64,000 nucleotides of DNA, taken from assembly GCA_904063045.1 (NCBI GenBank), contig CAJFCJ010000001.1:3231501-3295500 (forward strand), given 5' to 3'. The position numbers and the translations under genes were made by a program. The notes under the pieces are model-generated. The model made no database searches and had not been told where the DNA came from. It worked only from the letters and a program-made list of their open reading frames with translations. Positions within the stretch are counted from its first letter, which is position 1; the number at the start of each line of letters is the position of its first letter. Positions 25,271 through 37,270 of the stretch are shown here, piece after piece. This stretch comes from Dimorphilus gyrociliatus. Taxonomy: Eukaryota; Annelida; Polychaeta; Dinophilidae.

Positions 25271-26776
25271 CTCAATATTCTTTCTTGTTTGACTGTTTAA
25301 AGTTTTTGAGAGATTTGCGTTTGTTCGCTTATTTGTTATTTATGAATGGGTTTTTTCGTCATCCTCTATCAATTTCAATCCTTGCGATAAACTCTCAATA
25401 ACATTTTGAGTCATTTGTTTTATTTGCTCTAGGCCACCACTACTACAACGCTAATTCTGTTCATTCGATTTATTTGCATATTGAAAAACGCTTGCCTTTT
25501 CTATTGAAGTAACTGCGTTAGTTTAGAGAATTTCTGTCTGTCCGGTCGTATGGCCAACTCAATTATTATAAATTATTGCTTAAATTCCACTCAATCCCGA
25601 ATTTTATCCATACTAAAAAGTCTTTTTAAAATGATGATATTTCCGAGACTAGCATCGCAAGTGACTTAGAGAGTCAAAAACATTTCACCAAAGATTTTGT
25701 TAGTACATTGATTTTTGTCTTTCAAGTAGCTTTCTCTATGCCATTTACTTTAAATTTCACCAATTTCATTGTTTAGCATTCCTTCTAGAAAAATTTACCA
25801 ATATAAATTCTTTCGCAGAGCGTTCCCTCTTAGAATGCAGTAGATATCTGTGTTCGTCTGTGAGTCTGGTAGATTTGAGGTTAATTGACACTTCTAATTT
25901 AAATCAATCGTATCTTTGTTCTGATAGTTTGATATGCTGTAATCACATATATATATACAGCATTTTCTGTATATATATTCTATATTACATATTGTTTTCT
26001 TTCCATAAACAGAACATTCTCATCACCTACTCAGAAAACACTATATATATATATACAATTATGTAATATATAATCTCTATAATGAATAAAAAGATTGATA
26101 TAAAGCTTCTATAAGCGGAAGGAATTATTCAGAAAATGACAGTTGTACAAGTTAAAAATAATTTTTAAAGAAATTGTAAAAGATTTCTAAACTGATTTTA
26201 GCCTATTATGACTATTTTTAAGAAAAATTTCTGTTACAGTAGGAGATTGTTCTGAAAATTCTAATTTTATTGTAAAGTAGAAAGGAAATAGAAAGTTTCT
26301 TTCATCAAAAGATGAGCTGCTATTTAGATAATTGAATAATTTCGACAATATGATTTCTCAAAACAGATCTAATAATGAAAATATAGGTGTATAATAAATA
26401 CGAAGAGTTATTAGTATCAATATTAAAACAGTGATATAATATTTTTTCAACTTTGAAGTTCATGGGAAGTTAAGAATAGACGAACAAAACTAGATATGCT
26501 AACCATTTAAGAAATAAATGAGAAAGTTTAACAGGTACGTTGGATAAATATCAGAAAAAAAGCGTGGACATAAGGAAACAGAGTCTAAATTTATCTTTCT
26601 CTTTAATTAGCATTTGTATTAGAAAGAGTAAGAATTAATAAATGAATGCACGAAAGATTTCGACGAGACGAAAAAGGGGATTAAACTACTCTAATTGTTC
26701 TTAAAGAGTTAAATTTTCATAGGTTTTACTATTTATATCTAAGTTTAATTGATGAAATTAAAGAGATTAAACAAAA

Positions 26777-26798
26777 ATATACAGTATATACTGTATAT
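26777..26798. repeat. 22-bp perfect palindrome of the TATACAGTATA motif
   Basis: Two TATACAGTA units face each other. The same unit recurs more than 20 times in the non-coding DNA of the window and resembles the TA-CAGTA ends of the fold-back element at 23469. Confidence 0.8.
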
Positions 26799-26942
26799 AG
26801 TAAAATAGAATGTTTGAAAGTAGTCACATGACAAAATGAAGTATCAACAAGTAAAAAAATGGTTTAATTACCTGTTTTTTGGATAAAAGAATTATTTTTA
26901 TATATTAAAGTTAAAAAAAGGATTTTCCTTTTATCATAAAGA

Positions 26943-26954
26943 TCAACCAATCAG
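26943..26954 (+). promoter_or_regulatory. CCAAT box of receptor C2
   Basis: TCAACCAATCAG lies about 105 bases before the C2 ATG, matching the element upstream of C1, C3 and C5. Confidence 0.55.
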
Positions 26955-27052
26955 AATGCATATATTAATACGACTGAGTTGAGACGCACTTTTGTACACT
27001 ATTACATTTCTATTGAAACGAGGATAGAATAACATATTCTTCTTTGAAAATT

Positions 27053-29996
27053 ATGAAAACTTTTCACTTAGTAAGCAAACTCTCTTTGCAGTTGATATTT
27101 TTCCTAATAGCATTCAATTTTGATGAAACGACTCAACTGAATCTTCTGAATGATATCCCAGAAATAAGAGATAATCTAAAAGATATTAACATCGGGGTGT
27201 TATCTGCACTGACTCAACCGACTGGCAATTTACAATGTAATAACTCGCAATATGCAATTAACCCCAGGTTTCTACAGAGTTTATACTTTTTAGAACAAGG
27301 TATAAGCGAATTTAACAAGAATAAAGAACACTTCTTCAACTTTACTATTGGATACGTTTTTATGGATACTTGTAATACTATTGGAGAATCAATTGATACA
27401 TCTCTTAAGCTCATACCAAAAAATGATGAAGTTTACTGTATAAATAATTCAAGTGAAACTGATTATTTCAAAGTCCAGGCTGTTATTGCTCCTACCAGCA
27501 GTTCGGAGTCAGTTATATATTCGCCTATTCTCAGTAGATATCGCATTCCTCATATGAGTCCTTTAGCAACTAGTGACGATTTAAGCGATAAAGAACGCTT
27601 TGGATACTTTTCTCGTATAGTAAGTCCTAATAAATTTCAAGCCGATGCTCTAATTGATTTTATTATCAATTTTCAATGGAATTATATTTCACTTTTGTAC
27701 GTTGAAGGTCCATATGGTGAAAATTTAGCCAAAGTTTTTCGAAAGAATTCAGCCAAAAAGGGTATTTGTATTGCCATCGATGAAATGATTTCTTTAGACA
27801 ATCCTATTGGTGATATAACAAGAGCAATAGAAAATATTCAATCCATTAACAATGCCGAAGTTATAGTGACATTTCTAGAACAAAGAGAAACTCAACTATT
27901 TTACGAACATTTTAGTAAATCAACTGTTAATAATAAAAGGATAATACTTGCTTCCGATGGATTGAGTCTATTTCAAATTCCTTCAATTTATAAGTTAAGA
28001 GCGATAAGGACTTTTGGTATTACACTCCAATATACTCCATTCCCCAATTCAAGGTCTATTCTACAAAACATAAGTCCTCATACAAAACCCGATTTGATCT
28101 ATCTACGAAAATATTGGTCAAGAATCTTTCAATGTTCATGGAATACAACAAACTCTAAATTACCTTTATGCGATCCGAAAGCAAATTTAAGCCAAATAGA
28201 TTTTCAAGTGTCGGGCGATTCACTGGAATATGACTGTTTAACAATAGTAGTTCAGGCAATGAAAAATGTTATTCGTAAATATTGCCCTTCTGTTTCCCGT
28301 AGTGACGTACATCAGTGTCTGTCTGGAGAAAGGCTTTTAAAAGAGATACGAACTGGTTCGTTCAATACAACTCTTGGAAATATACAGTTTGATAAAAATG
28401 GGGATGTTTACGGTGGATATAATCTCGTTCAATATACTCACAACGGTAAATGGAATGTTGTCGGTCGTTGGAGCAGGGAGAAGCCTGGCGTAGAACCTCT
28501 CGAAAAAATCATATGGCCAGAATCATATGTTCCAGTTTCAGTGTGCAGCAAGCCATGTCCACCAAAGCATTATTTTATCCAAAAGGCGGTGGTATGTTGT
28601 TGGGACTGTCGGAAGTGTCGAAACAATGAAATCGTTATTGACAATCGGACTGGATGCGAAGAGTGTCCCGAGTTTTTTTGGCCAGATAGAGAAGCGTTGG
28701 AATGCGTGGCTATAGAAGCTGACTACCTAAAGTGGTCTGATTTTGAAAGCGTCATAATATTAGCATTAGGCATTGTAGGTCTAATTTGCGCATCACTTGT
28801 CTCTTTAATAATGATAGTGAAAAGAAGAGAAAAGCTAATACGAGCATCATCACTTCCTCTGACATCGATTATTCTATTCGCAATAAAGTTGAGTTTATTG
28901 ACAACGTTTTTCTTTCTGATGAAGCCAAGCGATGGAATTTGTGGAGTGAATAGATACCTTTTTAGTATATCGAATACTTTGATATACGCTCCAATAATAA
29001 TGAAGACAAATCGAGTTTATAGAATATTCGCCTCTGCAAGAAAAGGCAATCAAACAACCAAGTTGATCAGCAACCAATTTCAAATTGTTATGGCCATTTT
29101 TATTGTCTTTATTCAAGTGAGTGTTTTTCTTTTCCTTGTTGTTTCTTTCGTTTTTCTTTTTATCATTACTTTTATTTTTTCTTTACCTTTTCCTCCTCCT
29201 CCTCCTCCTTCTTCTTCTTCGTTTACTTTTTTCCTTCTTCCTCTTTTTTTACTTTTTCTTCTCTTCCTTTCCTCCTCCTCTCTCTCCTACTTTCCTTTTC
29301 TTCCCTCTTCTCCTTCTTCCTTTCCTCCTCCTCTCTCTCCTACTTTCCTTTTCTTCCCTCTTCTCCTTCTTCCTTTCCTCCTCCTACTTCTCCTACTTTC
29401 CTTTTCTTCCCTCTTCTCCTTCTTCCTTTTCTCCTCCCTCTCCTTCTCCCTCTCACTCTTCTACTAGCTTAATATAAACAGAATTTATTTCGAGTCATCG
29501 AGTACACTTATTGCTATTCCGCTCCTCTTGTACAAAACAGATGATTTTGATGGTTCTATCGACGATAATATCCGGAAACGAGGCGTCTTTGAAACAAAAA
29601 GTACGAACAGAAGATTATGTGGAATTGCATTGCAACTTACCACTGAAGGGCTTTCTGCCCTGTTTAGCCTACAATATTTTGTTGGCGGCAATATCTTCAT
29701 ATTATGGATTTCTGACTAGAAAACTGCCAGAGAATTTTAATGAGGCGTCCTATATTTTCGTATCAGTTTCAACAACATTTTTCGTTTGGTTAGTTCTACT
29801 TCCAGTGTATTTTACAACCGAAATAACAAAATATCAATCGTTGATATTAGCGGCCACATGTTTATTAAATTCTTTGATTACGCTTTTCTGTCTGTTTGCA
29901 CCGAAACTATATGCCCTGTGGTTCATTGACGAAAATGATATACGATTTGTTTTTACCACAAGTTTGAATAGAGTAGGTGTAAGCTCAGATAAATGA
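27053..29996 (+). CDS. Class C GPCR, mGluR-like receptor C2, two exons
   Basis: Exons 27053-29116 and 29541-29996 encode about 839 residues. The 424-bp intron starts GTGAGT and ends AAAACAG; reading through it gives a false Phe/Leu/Ser/Pro-rich tail. The ATG at 27053 gives a hydrophobic signal peptide (KLSLQLIFFLIAF). The ligand domain keeps SSSES, ATSDDLSD and ASDG but has SPNKFQ, so an Asn replaces the Asp that in mGluRs contacts the ligand amino group; EGPYGENL is also altered. The cysteine-rich domain and 7TM region from 28331 on are almost identical to C5 while the ligand domains differ widely, which indicates gene conversion. Ligand unknown. Confidence 0.93.
29285..29443. repeat. 53-bp minisatellite, 3 copies, in the C2 intron
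   Basis: Pyrimidine-only units starting at 29285, 29338 and 29391, each opening TCCTACTTTCCTTTTCTTCC. The equivalent intron of C5 has seven units. Confidence 0.9.
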
Positions 29997-31051
29997 AGTA
30001 ATGTAAATTAAATGTTAGAGTGAATTGGCGAATAATCTTATATATTCGTTTATATGTTAATTAAAATTTAAATGTTGTAATTATATCAACAGGGACAAAA
30101 TATTGTTAAAATAAAGAAAAGGTTAAAAGGAATTTATTTACAGATAAGATTGATTGAAAATACTGTTATTATATATAATTTTGTACTCGTTTTGTAGCCA
30201 AAGTACACAATTTTAGTTATTAGTTTAAAAAAAACTATATTTTTCATGTTTCGGTTTAATTATATGAGACTCTAATTTATGTTTAAATTATAGAGTCTAT
30301 TGATGATAATAATAATAGTTTACCAATCAAGGTTAATATATCAAACCAGTTTTGTAAGAAATTTGATACTGAGACAGAATTTTAACATTGTTTTCATGAT
30401 CTGGATAAAAAAAAGCACTCTTTCTACTGTTTTAATGTTGGCGATTGGATAGTTTTTGTATTATAGAAAAAAAATCGAACAGTATACTAGAGGTGGTGTG
30501 GAATTGTACATAGAGTATCTAGTTTCTTAAACATGTATATTTAGCTTCACTTGATATATTCTATCGTTGAGGAGAAGCTCTAAGGATCTGTACTTAAATC
30601 AGCTAATAAAGCTAACAGGGGCACTAAGCAGCGGTCTCTGCTGGCGCATATGTACATGTATATAACATAGAGTATAACTGTATATCTTCTCCAAGATACA
30701 ATCAGCATAGTTAAATTGAAATAGATAAAAGCTTTGAATGACTCTGTTAAACACTAAAGAACAATAACATTTAATATATAAATAGATGATCAGTAATAAC
30801 TTTCTCTGTCTAATATTAGAGATAATACAAATATATCTTCTAGTATTCATTTTGAAAAGGAATCTGATGTTCAATATTCATTCAGAGCATCGGTATTTAC
30901 AATTTTTATAACTTTTATTACTTTAATATTTTTTCTATTGGTTGAAGAGCAAGCAGGCAAGGAGACATTAACATAAGTTATTTTCTTTTAGAAACAAAAA
31001 GAGTTTCTTTTTGTTAAGCTTCACTTTGTAGAAATCCGACGAGAAGAAAGT
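29997..31051. other. Intergenic region C2-C3
   Basis: AT-rich, no gene seen. It includes the 3' flank of C2 and the promoter region of C3. Confidence 0.6.
30935..30945 (-). promoter_or_regulatory. CCAAT box (inverted) of receptor C3
   Basis: CTATTGGTTGA, the reverse complement of TCAACCAATAG, lies about 107 bases before the C3 ATG. It is the same word as upstream of C5, in opposite orientation; CCAAT boxes work in both. Confidence 0.5.
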
Positions 31052-33712
31052 ATGTTATCTTCAAGAAGTGTTTTCTTATTGTTTGTCGTATTACTCTGCG
31101 TATTTAAGATTTTTACATTTCAAAGAATTTTAAATATAGTGGAAGGAAACTTGGAAAAGAGGACTATTGAAAGAAATGAGGGAGATATAAACATTGCACT
31201 AATGACTACAGTTCATCAATACTTTTCAGAAAAAGAATGTGGTGAAGAAGCCTCGATAGTTAACTTAAAAAATTTGGAAAATATGTATCTTATAAAGATG
31301 GAAATTGATAAAGTTAATAATAATGATACTATATTGCCAAATATCACTATTGGATATATATTTATAGATACTTGTAATATGATCTCGCCAACTGTTAGAC
31401 GGTCAATTGAAATGATATCCAGACCTAAAAATCAAGTTTGTTCTCCACATGAAAATGAAAATAAACTTTTTAATGTGCAAGCTGCCATTATAACGTTAAA
31501 TAGTATATTAGCAGCCTCGGTGTCAAATATACTAAGCGAGTTCCAAATTCCTCAATTAAGTCCAACGGCTACCTCCGACGATCTCAGCAATAAGAAATTA
31601 TACAAATACTTTTCGAGGACTGTTAGTCCTGATCGATACGAAGCTGAAGCGTTAGCAGATTTTATTGTAAACTTTAAATGGAATTATGTTTCTTTAGTTT
31701 ACTTGGAGGGGAGTTACGGGGAAAATGGAGCTAAACAATTTCGAAAACAGTGTGCATTAAAAGGCATATGTATTGCAGTTGATGAGATGATATCATTCGA
31801 TAAATCTCTGGAAGATGTACAAAAAACAGTAAAGAATATAAAAAATGAACTAAGATCAAACATAATTATAATTTTTCTATATCCAAAACAATTGGAAATG
31901 TTTTATGTTACCATGGAGAACGAAAACTTACTCCGAACTAAATATATACTAGCTTCAGATAGCGTTAGTCTAACAGAAATTCCATTAGTCATAGAGAAAA
32001 GAGCGTTAAATACATTTGGTATTGCTTTCAAAACTCAAAAGGTACCTGGATCTCGTGAATATTTAACTAAACTAAATCTGGAAAAACATAAAGATCTATT
32101 ATATTTGAAAACCTATTGGAGTATAGTATTCAATTGTACTTGGGAGAATTTTAATAATTCCACTAAAAAGATTTGTGACCCAAAAGCTGATCTAACCGAT
32201 ACTAACTTTGAACTATCAGCTCATTCCGCAAACCACGATTGTTTTCTTATTTACATAGAGGCTATGAATCGAGTCTTACAAAAATATTGTTCAAGAACTG
32301 TTGGTCTAAACGCTCGTAAATGCTTTACAGGAGAGAGAATACTTAAGGAAATTCGTTCGGGAACATTTCAAACTACAGGTGGAGAGGTTCATTTCGATAA
32401 ATTTGGTGATATATATGGCGGTTATGATATTGTCCAATTTACAGAGAATTCTAAATATAATATAATTGCATACTGGAGCAGAGAAAACAGTATTACTCAA
32501 TTTTATGAGAGAATAATTTGGAGAAATTCTCAAGTTCCTCCATCGACATGCAGCCTTCCTTGTCCTCCAAAATATTACTATATCCATAAGGCAGTAATAT
32601 GTTGTTGGGATTGTCGTCAATGTCGAAATAATGAAATTGTTATTGGCAATCGGACTGGATGCGAAGAGTGTCCCGAATTTTTTTGGCCAGATAAAGAGGC
32701 GTTGGAATGCGTAGCTATTGAAGCCGATTACCTAAAATGGTCAGATTTTGAAACAATCATCATATTAACATTAGCTATATTCGGTTTATTTCTATCTATA
32801 TTAATTACAAGCTTTATCATTTGGAAGAGAAATGAAAAATTAATAAAAGCCTCATCAATTCAGCTAATGGCAATTACACTATTTGGGATTAAACTGTGTC
32901 TTATGTCTACTTTCCTCTTCCTAACAAAACCAAACGACACCGTTTGCAGTTTAAGCAGATATCTATTTAATATCTCAAATAGTTTAATATACGCACCATT
33001 AATTATGAAAACAAATCGGGTGTTTAGAATCTTCTCATCGGCAAGGAAAGGAAATCAAAGTGTTAAATATACCAGTAATCGATTTCAAATGGCAATAACG
33101 CTTGCAGTTGTTCTATTGCAGGTAAATTTATAGATTTTTAATGATCTAAACAGATATAAATCGTTCTGCTATAAAAAGTTATAGATAGTAATGTATAAAA
33201 AGAGTTGGAAGATTTTGCTATTCTATATGTTAAACACCTTACTATCTTAATTACAGGTTGTATTAACCCTCATATCAGCTACTCTGTTTGAAAATAAAGC
33301 CATTCTAAAGCAAAAAGAGAGAACCGAGTCTTATGTTGAACTTCAGTGTTACACTTCTCTGCAGGGATTTATACCTAGTTTAGCATATAATATTACACTG
33401 ACTTCAATTTCATCGTACTACGGCTTCCTTACCAGAAAACTACCTGAGAATTTTAATGAAGCTTCTTATATTTTTGTTTCAGTATCGACAACTCTATTTG
33501 TATGGCTTGTTCTACTTCCCACATACTTTACAACTGAAATTGCTAAATATCAATCAGTGTTGCTGGCTGCAACTTGCCTATTAAATTCATTGATAACATT
33601 ACTCTGTTTATTTTTACCAAAACTATACGCTATTCGATTTATGGACGAAGAAAACTTAAAGATAAAAGTAGTGTCACAAAATACAGTTAATTCACATATT
33701 AATACACGATAA
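31052..33712 (+). CDS. Class C GPCR, mGluR-like receptor C3, two exons
   Basis: Exons 31052-33121 and 33257-33712 (135-bp intron, phase 0) encode about 841 residues. Exon 2 has no early Met but is open and aligns fully with the paralogues (RKLPENFNEASYIF, TTLFVWLVLLPTYFTTE, ending at 33710-33712). The N-terminus is a clear signal peptide (VFLLFVVLLCVFKIFTF). In the ligand domain ATSDDLSN, SPDRYE, EGSYGENG and ASDS are kept, but NSILAAS replaces the SSSE-type loop, so one alpha-carboxyl contact is probably changed. The last residues have RFMDE where the paralogues have WFIDE. The region 32557-33078 is about 98 % identical to C4. Confidence 0.93.
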
Positions 33713-34750
33713 ATTGTACTTTATATAGAAAAACTATAATTGATGTTGTTCCCTTATTTCATTTATCAGTAAATAGAAATAAATAATTCATTTACAATTG
33801 TAGTATGTTACTTTGGATGGTGATGATACCAGGAATCCAATGCTTCAGCAATCAGTTTTCAGAAGATGCTAAATATGTAATAAGGGATGTTGTATTGTAT
33901 ACAATAATGAAATGAGAAGTGAGGAGGTTTACATGTGACAAATTAAAATCTTAAAAGTATGTCTTTATTACTGAAATTCTGTTCAAAATGACTTTATACT
34001 AAAATATTCTATTATTTGCAATTGTCGAAAAAAATCTGAGCGTTAAGTGCGATGACTCTCCAAGTCTTATCATCTTCCAGGTATTACTGATAGTATGCAC
34101 AGTATAAATGATATTTGAGTGCATTTTGCTAAAAGTATGCATTTCTATATTATCTTTTCACATAACTTCATCAAACTATGCCAATTTATAGTTATTATCT
34201 TGGCTTAGTTTTCGTTACAGGTCTGAATAAATAGATTACCATTTCTTACAACGGCTAATTAAGGAGTGTTAACAAGGAATTTAAGTTGTTACTTTTTGAT
34301 TTTCGGAGAAAAAATTAATGCCATCTACTGTATAAAGTGAGAAATGAAAAGTTTTACAATGAAAAATAGACGCGACATCTTTGGTATGATAAAGATTAAA
34401 GGGAAGATAGGCCTGGGAAAACAACAACTGACTATCTTATGAATTCTTTAATACAAAATTTTTAATTTATCTCTATTAGATTGAAGGGGAAAAGATGTTC
34501 ATAGTATTAAATTTCATATTTTATGGTCAAAGAGTGGAAATACATTGGTGTTTCGTTACATGAACAAAAATCCCTAATTCCGTTGATAGTCGCATAGAAA
34601 TTATAATGAATTAATCCATATGGAAAATTAAAAATATGTTAACATATATATATATATATGCAAGGTGTATGTATGTCTATTAAAATTTTACAACTCTTAC
34701 TCTTTAACAAGGCTAGAAAGGGAAAGGAAAAGAGAAGAAAAACAGATAAT
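33713..34750. other. Intergenic region C3-C4
   Basis: AT-rich, no gene seen. An ATG at 34658 in frame with C4 would add 31 basic residues in front of the signal peptide and is considered 5' leader. No TCAACCAAT element is found at the expected distance; an ATTGG lies at 34544-34548. Confidence 0.55.
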
Positions 34751-37270
34751 ATGTTGATCTTAAGGATTCAAGTCATCATTTGCAGACTTTTATATCTACT
34801 TCAAATAATTGAGTGTAGCGGATTGTTAAATATTTTTGAAGAACAAAAAGATCATTTAACCAGAGAGAGAAATGAGGCTCATATAAATATTGGATTGATT
34901 TCGTCTCTTCAACAACAAGTTGACCAATCTCAATGCAGTTTTTTAAATTCAACACTGCAATTAGCGTTTATCGAAGGTATGTATTTGGTGAAAAAAACTA
35001 TTGAAGATATTAATGAAAGTAATGATATTCTACCAAACATAACCCTTGGATATGTTTTTATTGATAATTGTAATCTATTTTCGAAAAGCGTAAGGAATTC
35101 AGTCAAGTTTTTACCAAGAATCTCTAATCAAATTTGTACTAAGAGCGATAAAGAACTGGAATACTATAACATTACGGCAGTAATTCCTACAACAAGTAGT
35201 TCTGATCTTGTTGGCTTCTCAGCGTTATTGAGTCAATTTAAAATACCACAATTAGCAACATTATCATCGAGTGATGAATTAAGCGACAAGGTCAGATTTA
35301 AGTATTTAGTTCGTATAGCTAGTCCAGATAAATTTCAAGCCCAAGCTCTGGTTGATTTTGCTTTAGAACATGAATGGAACTACATTTCTATCCTATATAT
35401 TGAAGGAAGTTATGGAGAAAATGGAGCTAAGCACTTACGGAAATTGTTTGCTAAAAGCGGTATCTGTATAGCTGTTGATGAAATGATTTCATTCGACAAC
35501 TCTATTGAGGATTTTGAAAAAGCATTAAAACTTATTAAAATGCATCCGAATTCAGAGATAATCATTATTTTCCTATATCCTAAAGAAATAAGCCTATTTT
35601 ACAATGCAATGGAAAGGGCTAAACTTTTAAATAAAAAATATATATTATCATCTGATGCATTGATGTATACGGCTATATCAAATGTCGGTAAACAAAGATC
35701 TTTTTATTCTTTTGCTATAGCATTCCAAACAGGAGATGTTCCCTCTGCAAGGCGCAAGTTAACTTCAATAAATCCTACAAAATATCCTAATCTCATATAT
35801 ATTAAACAATACTGGAAATTTTTATTCAACTGTACATGGGATACATCAATAAATTCAACAACTAAACCCTGCGATCCTAATGCTAATCTTAGTTCGATTA
35901 ATTATAAAGTATCAGCTTTATCAGTGGAATACGATTGTTTGCAAATATACGTACAGGCTATGCAGCGAATAGTACAAACGTTTTGTCCTGGTGTTTTCGG
36001 TTCGGATGCTGCTAAATGTATAACAGGAGAGAGAATTCTTCATGAACTTCGAACTGGTACCTTTAAAACTTCCCTTGGGAAAGTTCAATTCGATAACAAT
36101 GGCGATATTATAGGTGGATATAATATTGTTCAGTTCGTCGATGATGAAAAATACAATGTTATTGGCAAATGGAGTAGAGAAAGAGTAGGTGTTGAACTAA
36201 CGAAAGAAATTAAATGGCCTAAATCATATATTCCAATTTCGAAATGCAGTCATCCTTGTCCTCCAAAATATTACTATATCCATAAGGCAGTAATATGTTG
36301 TTGGGATTGTCGTCAATGTCGAAATAATGAAATTGTTATTGGCAATCGGACTGGATGTGAAGAGTGTCCCGAATTTTTTTGGCCAGATAAAGAGGCGTTG
36401 GAATGCGTAGCTATTGAAGCCGATTACCTAAAATGGTCAGATTTTGAAACAATCATCATATTAACATTAGCTATATTCGGTTTATTTCTATCTATATTAA
36501 TTACAAGCTTTATCATTTGGAAGAGAAATGAAAAATTAATAAAAGCCTCATCAATTCAGCTAACGGCAATTATCCTAATTGGGATTAAACTGTGTCTTAT
36601 GTCTACTTTCCTTTTCTTAATAAAACCAAACGACACCGTTTGCAGTTTAAGCAGATATCTATTTAATATCTCAAATAGTTTAATATACGCTCCATTAATT
36701 ATGAAAACAAATCGGGTGTTTAGAATCTTCTCATCGGCAAGGAAAGGAAATCAAAGTGTTAAATATACCAGTAACCGTTTTCAGGTACTGATGGCATTCC
36801 TACTTGTTCTTCTACAAGTTATACTAACGCTATTGTCGACTATCATTTCAAAGTACACAGCTGGTTTGAGACAAAAAATAAGAACTGAATCCTACGTTGA
36901 ACTTCAATGTTCTGTTGCACTGAGAGGGTTTATACCTAGTTTATCTTATAATATTGTCCTGGCATCAATTTCATCGTATTATGGCTTTTTAACTAGAAAA
37001 CTACCTGAGAATTTTAATGAAGCTTCTTATATTTTTGTTTCAGTATCGACAACTCTATTTGTATGGCTTGTTCTACTCCCCACATACTTTACAACCGAAA
37101 TTGCTAAATATCAATCTCTACTACTGGCTGCGACTTGTCTATTAAATTCATTGATAACATTACTCTGTTTATTTTTACCAAAACTATATGCTATATGGTT
37201 TATTGATGAACAGAACTTGAAAATAAGAACGGTATCGCTAAATACAGATAGTTCAGTTGCCCCTAATTAA
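34751..37270 (+). CDS. Class C GPCR, mGluR-like receptor C4, intronless
   Basis: One continuous exon of about 839 residues. The ATG at 34751 is chosen because it begins a signal peptide (QVIICRLLYLLQIIECSG) and gives the family length; the in-frame ATG at 34658 precedes a charged stretch. The intron present in C1, C2, C3 and C5 is absent: the coding sequence runs LVLLQ-VILTLL across the exact position (36817/36818). Ligand-domain motifs are SSSDLV, SSSDELSD, SPDKFQ, EGSYGENG and SSDAL. The cysteine-rich domain and TM1-TM4 segment 36253-36774 is nearly identical to C3. It lacks the CCAAT box shared by its neighbours. Confidence 0.93.
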   Translation: MLILRIQVIICRLLYLLQIIECSGLLNIFEEQKDHLTRERNEAHINIGLISSLQQQVDQSQCSFLNSTLQLAFIEGMYLVKKTIEDINESNDILPNITLGYVFIDNCNLFSKSVRNSVKFLPRISNQICTKSDKELEYYNITAVIPTTSSSDLVGFSALLSQFKIPQLATLSSSDELSDKVRFKYLVRIASPDKFQAQALVDFALEHEWNYISILYIEGSYGENGAKHLRKLFAKSGICIAVDEMISFDNSIEDFEKALKLIKMHPNSEIIIIFLYPKEISLFYNAMERAKLLNKKYILSSDALMYTAISNVGKQRSFYSFAIAFQTGDVPSARRKLTSINPTKYPNLIYIKQYWKFLFNCTWDTSINSTTKPCDPNANLSSINYKVSALSVEYDCLQIYVQAMQRIVQTFCPGVFGSDAAKCITGERILHELRTGTFKTSLGKVQFDNNGDIIGGYNIVQFVDDEKYNVIGKWSRERVGVELTKEIKWPKSYIPISKCSHPCPPKYYYIHKAVICCWDCRQCRNNEIVIGNRTGCEECPEFFWPDKEALECVAIEADYLKWSDFETIIILTLAIFGLFLSILITSFIIWKRNEKLIKASSIQLTAIILIGIKLCLMSTFLFLIKPNDTVCSLSRYLFNISNSLIYAPLIMKTNRVFRIFSSARKGNQSVKYTSNRFQVLMAFLLVLLQVILTLLSTIISKYTAGLRQKIRTESYVELQCSVALRGFIPSLSYNIVLASISSYYGFLTRKLPENFNEASYIFVSVSTTLFVWLVLLPTYFTTEIAKYQSLLLAATCLLNSLITLLCLFLPKLYAIWFIDEQNLKIRTVSLNTDSSVAPN

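Larger units (their letters stand above)
23263..27052. other. Intergenic region C1-C2 with a transposon and a possible gene relic
   Basis: It holds the fold-back element at 23469-24009, a weak minus-strand coding relic around 24.9-25.5 kb, and a 22-bp palindrome at 26777-26798. The rest is AT-rich with no recognisable gene. Confidence 0.6.

Noticed and set aside
29117-29467. Phe/Leu/Ser/Pro-rich extension of the C2 reading frame, and similar frames at 29121-29477
   Set aside because: This is translation through a pyrimidine-rich intron with a minisatellite. A GTGAGT donor and CAG acceptor remove it and restore the conserved 7TM sequence.
34658-34750. Upstream in-frame ATG of C4 as the true start
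   Set aside because: It would put a charged 31-residue stretch before the signal peptide; the ATG at 34751 gives the family length and a normal signal peptide.
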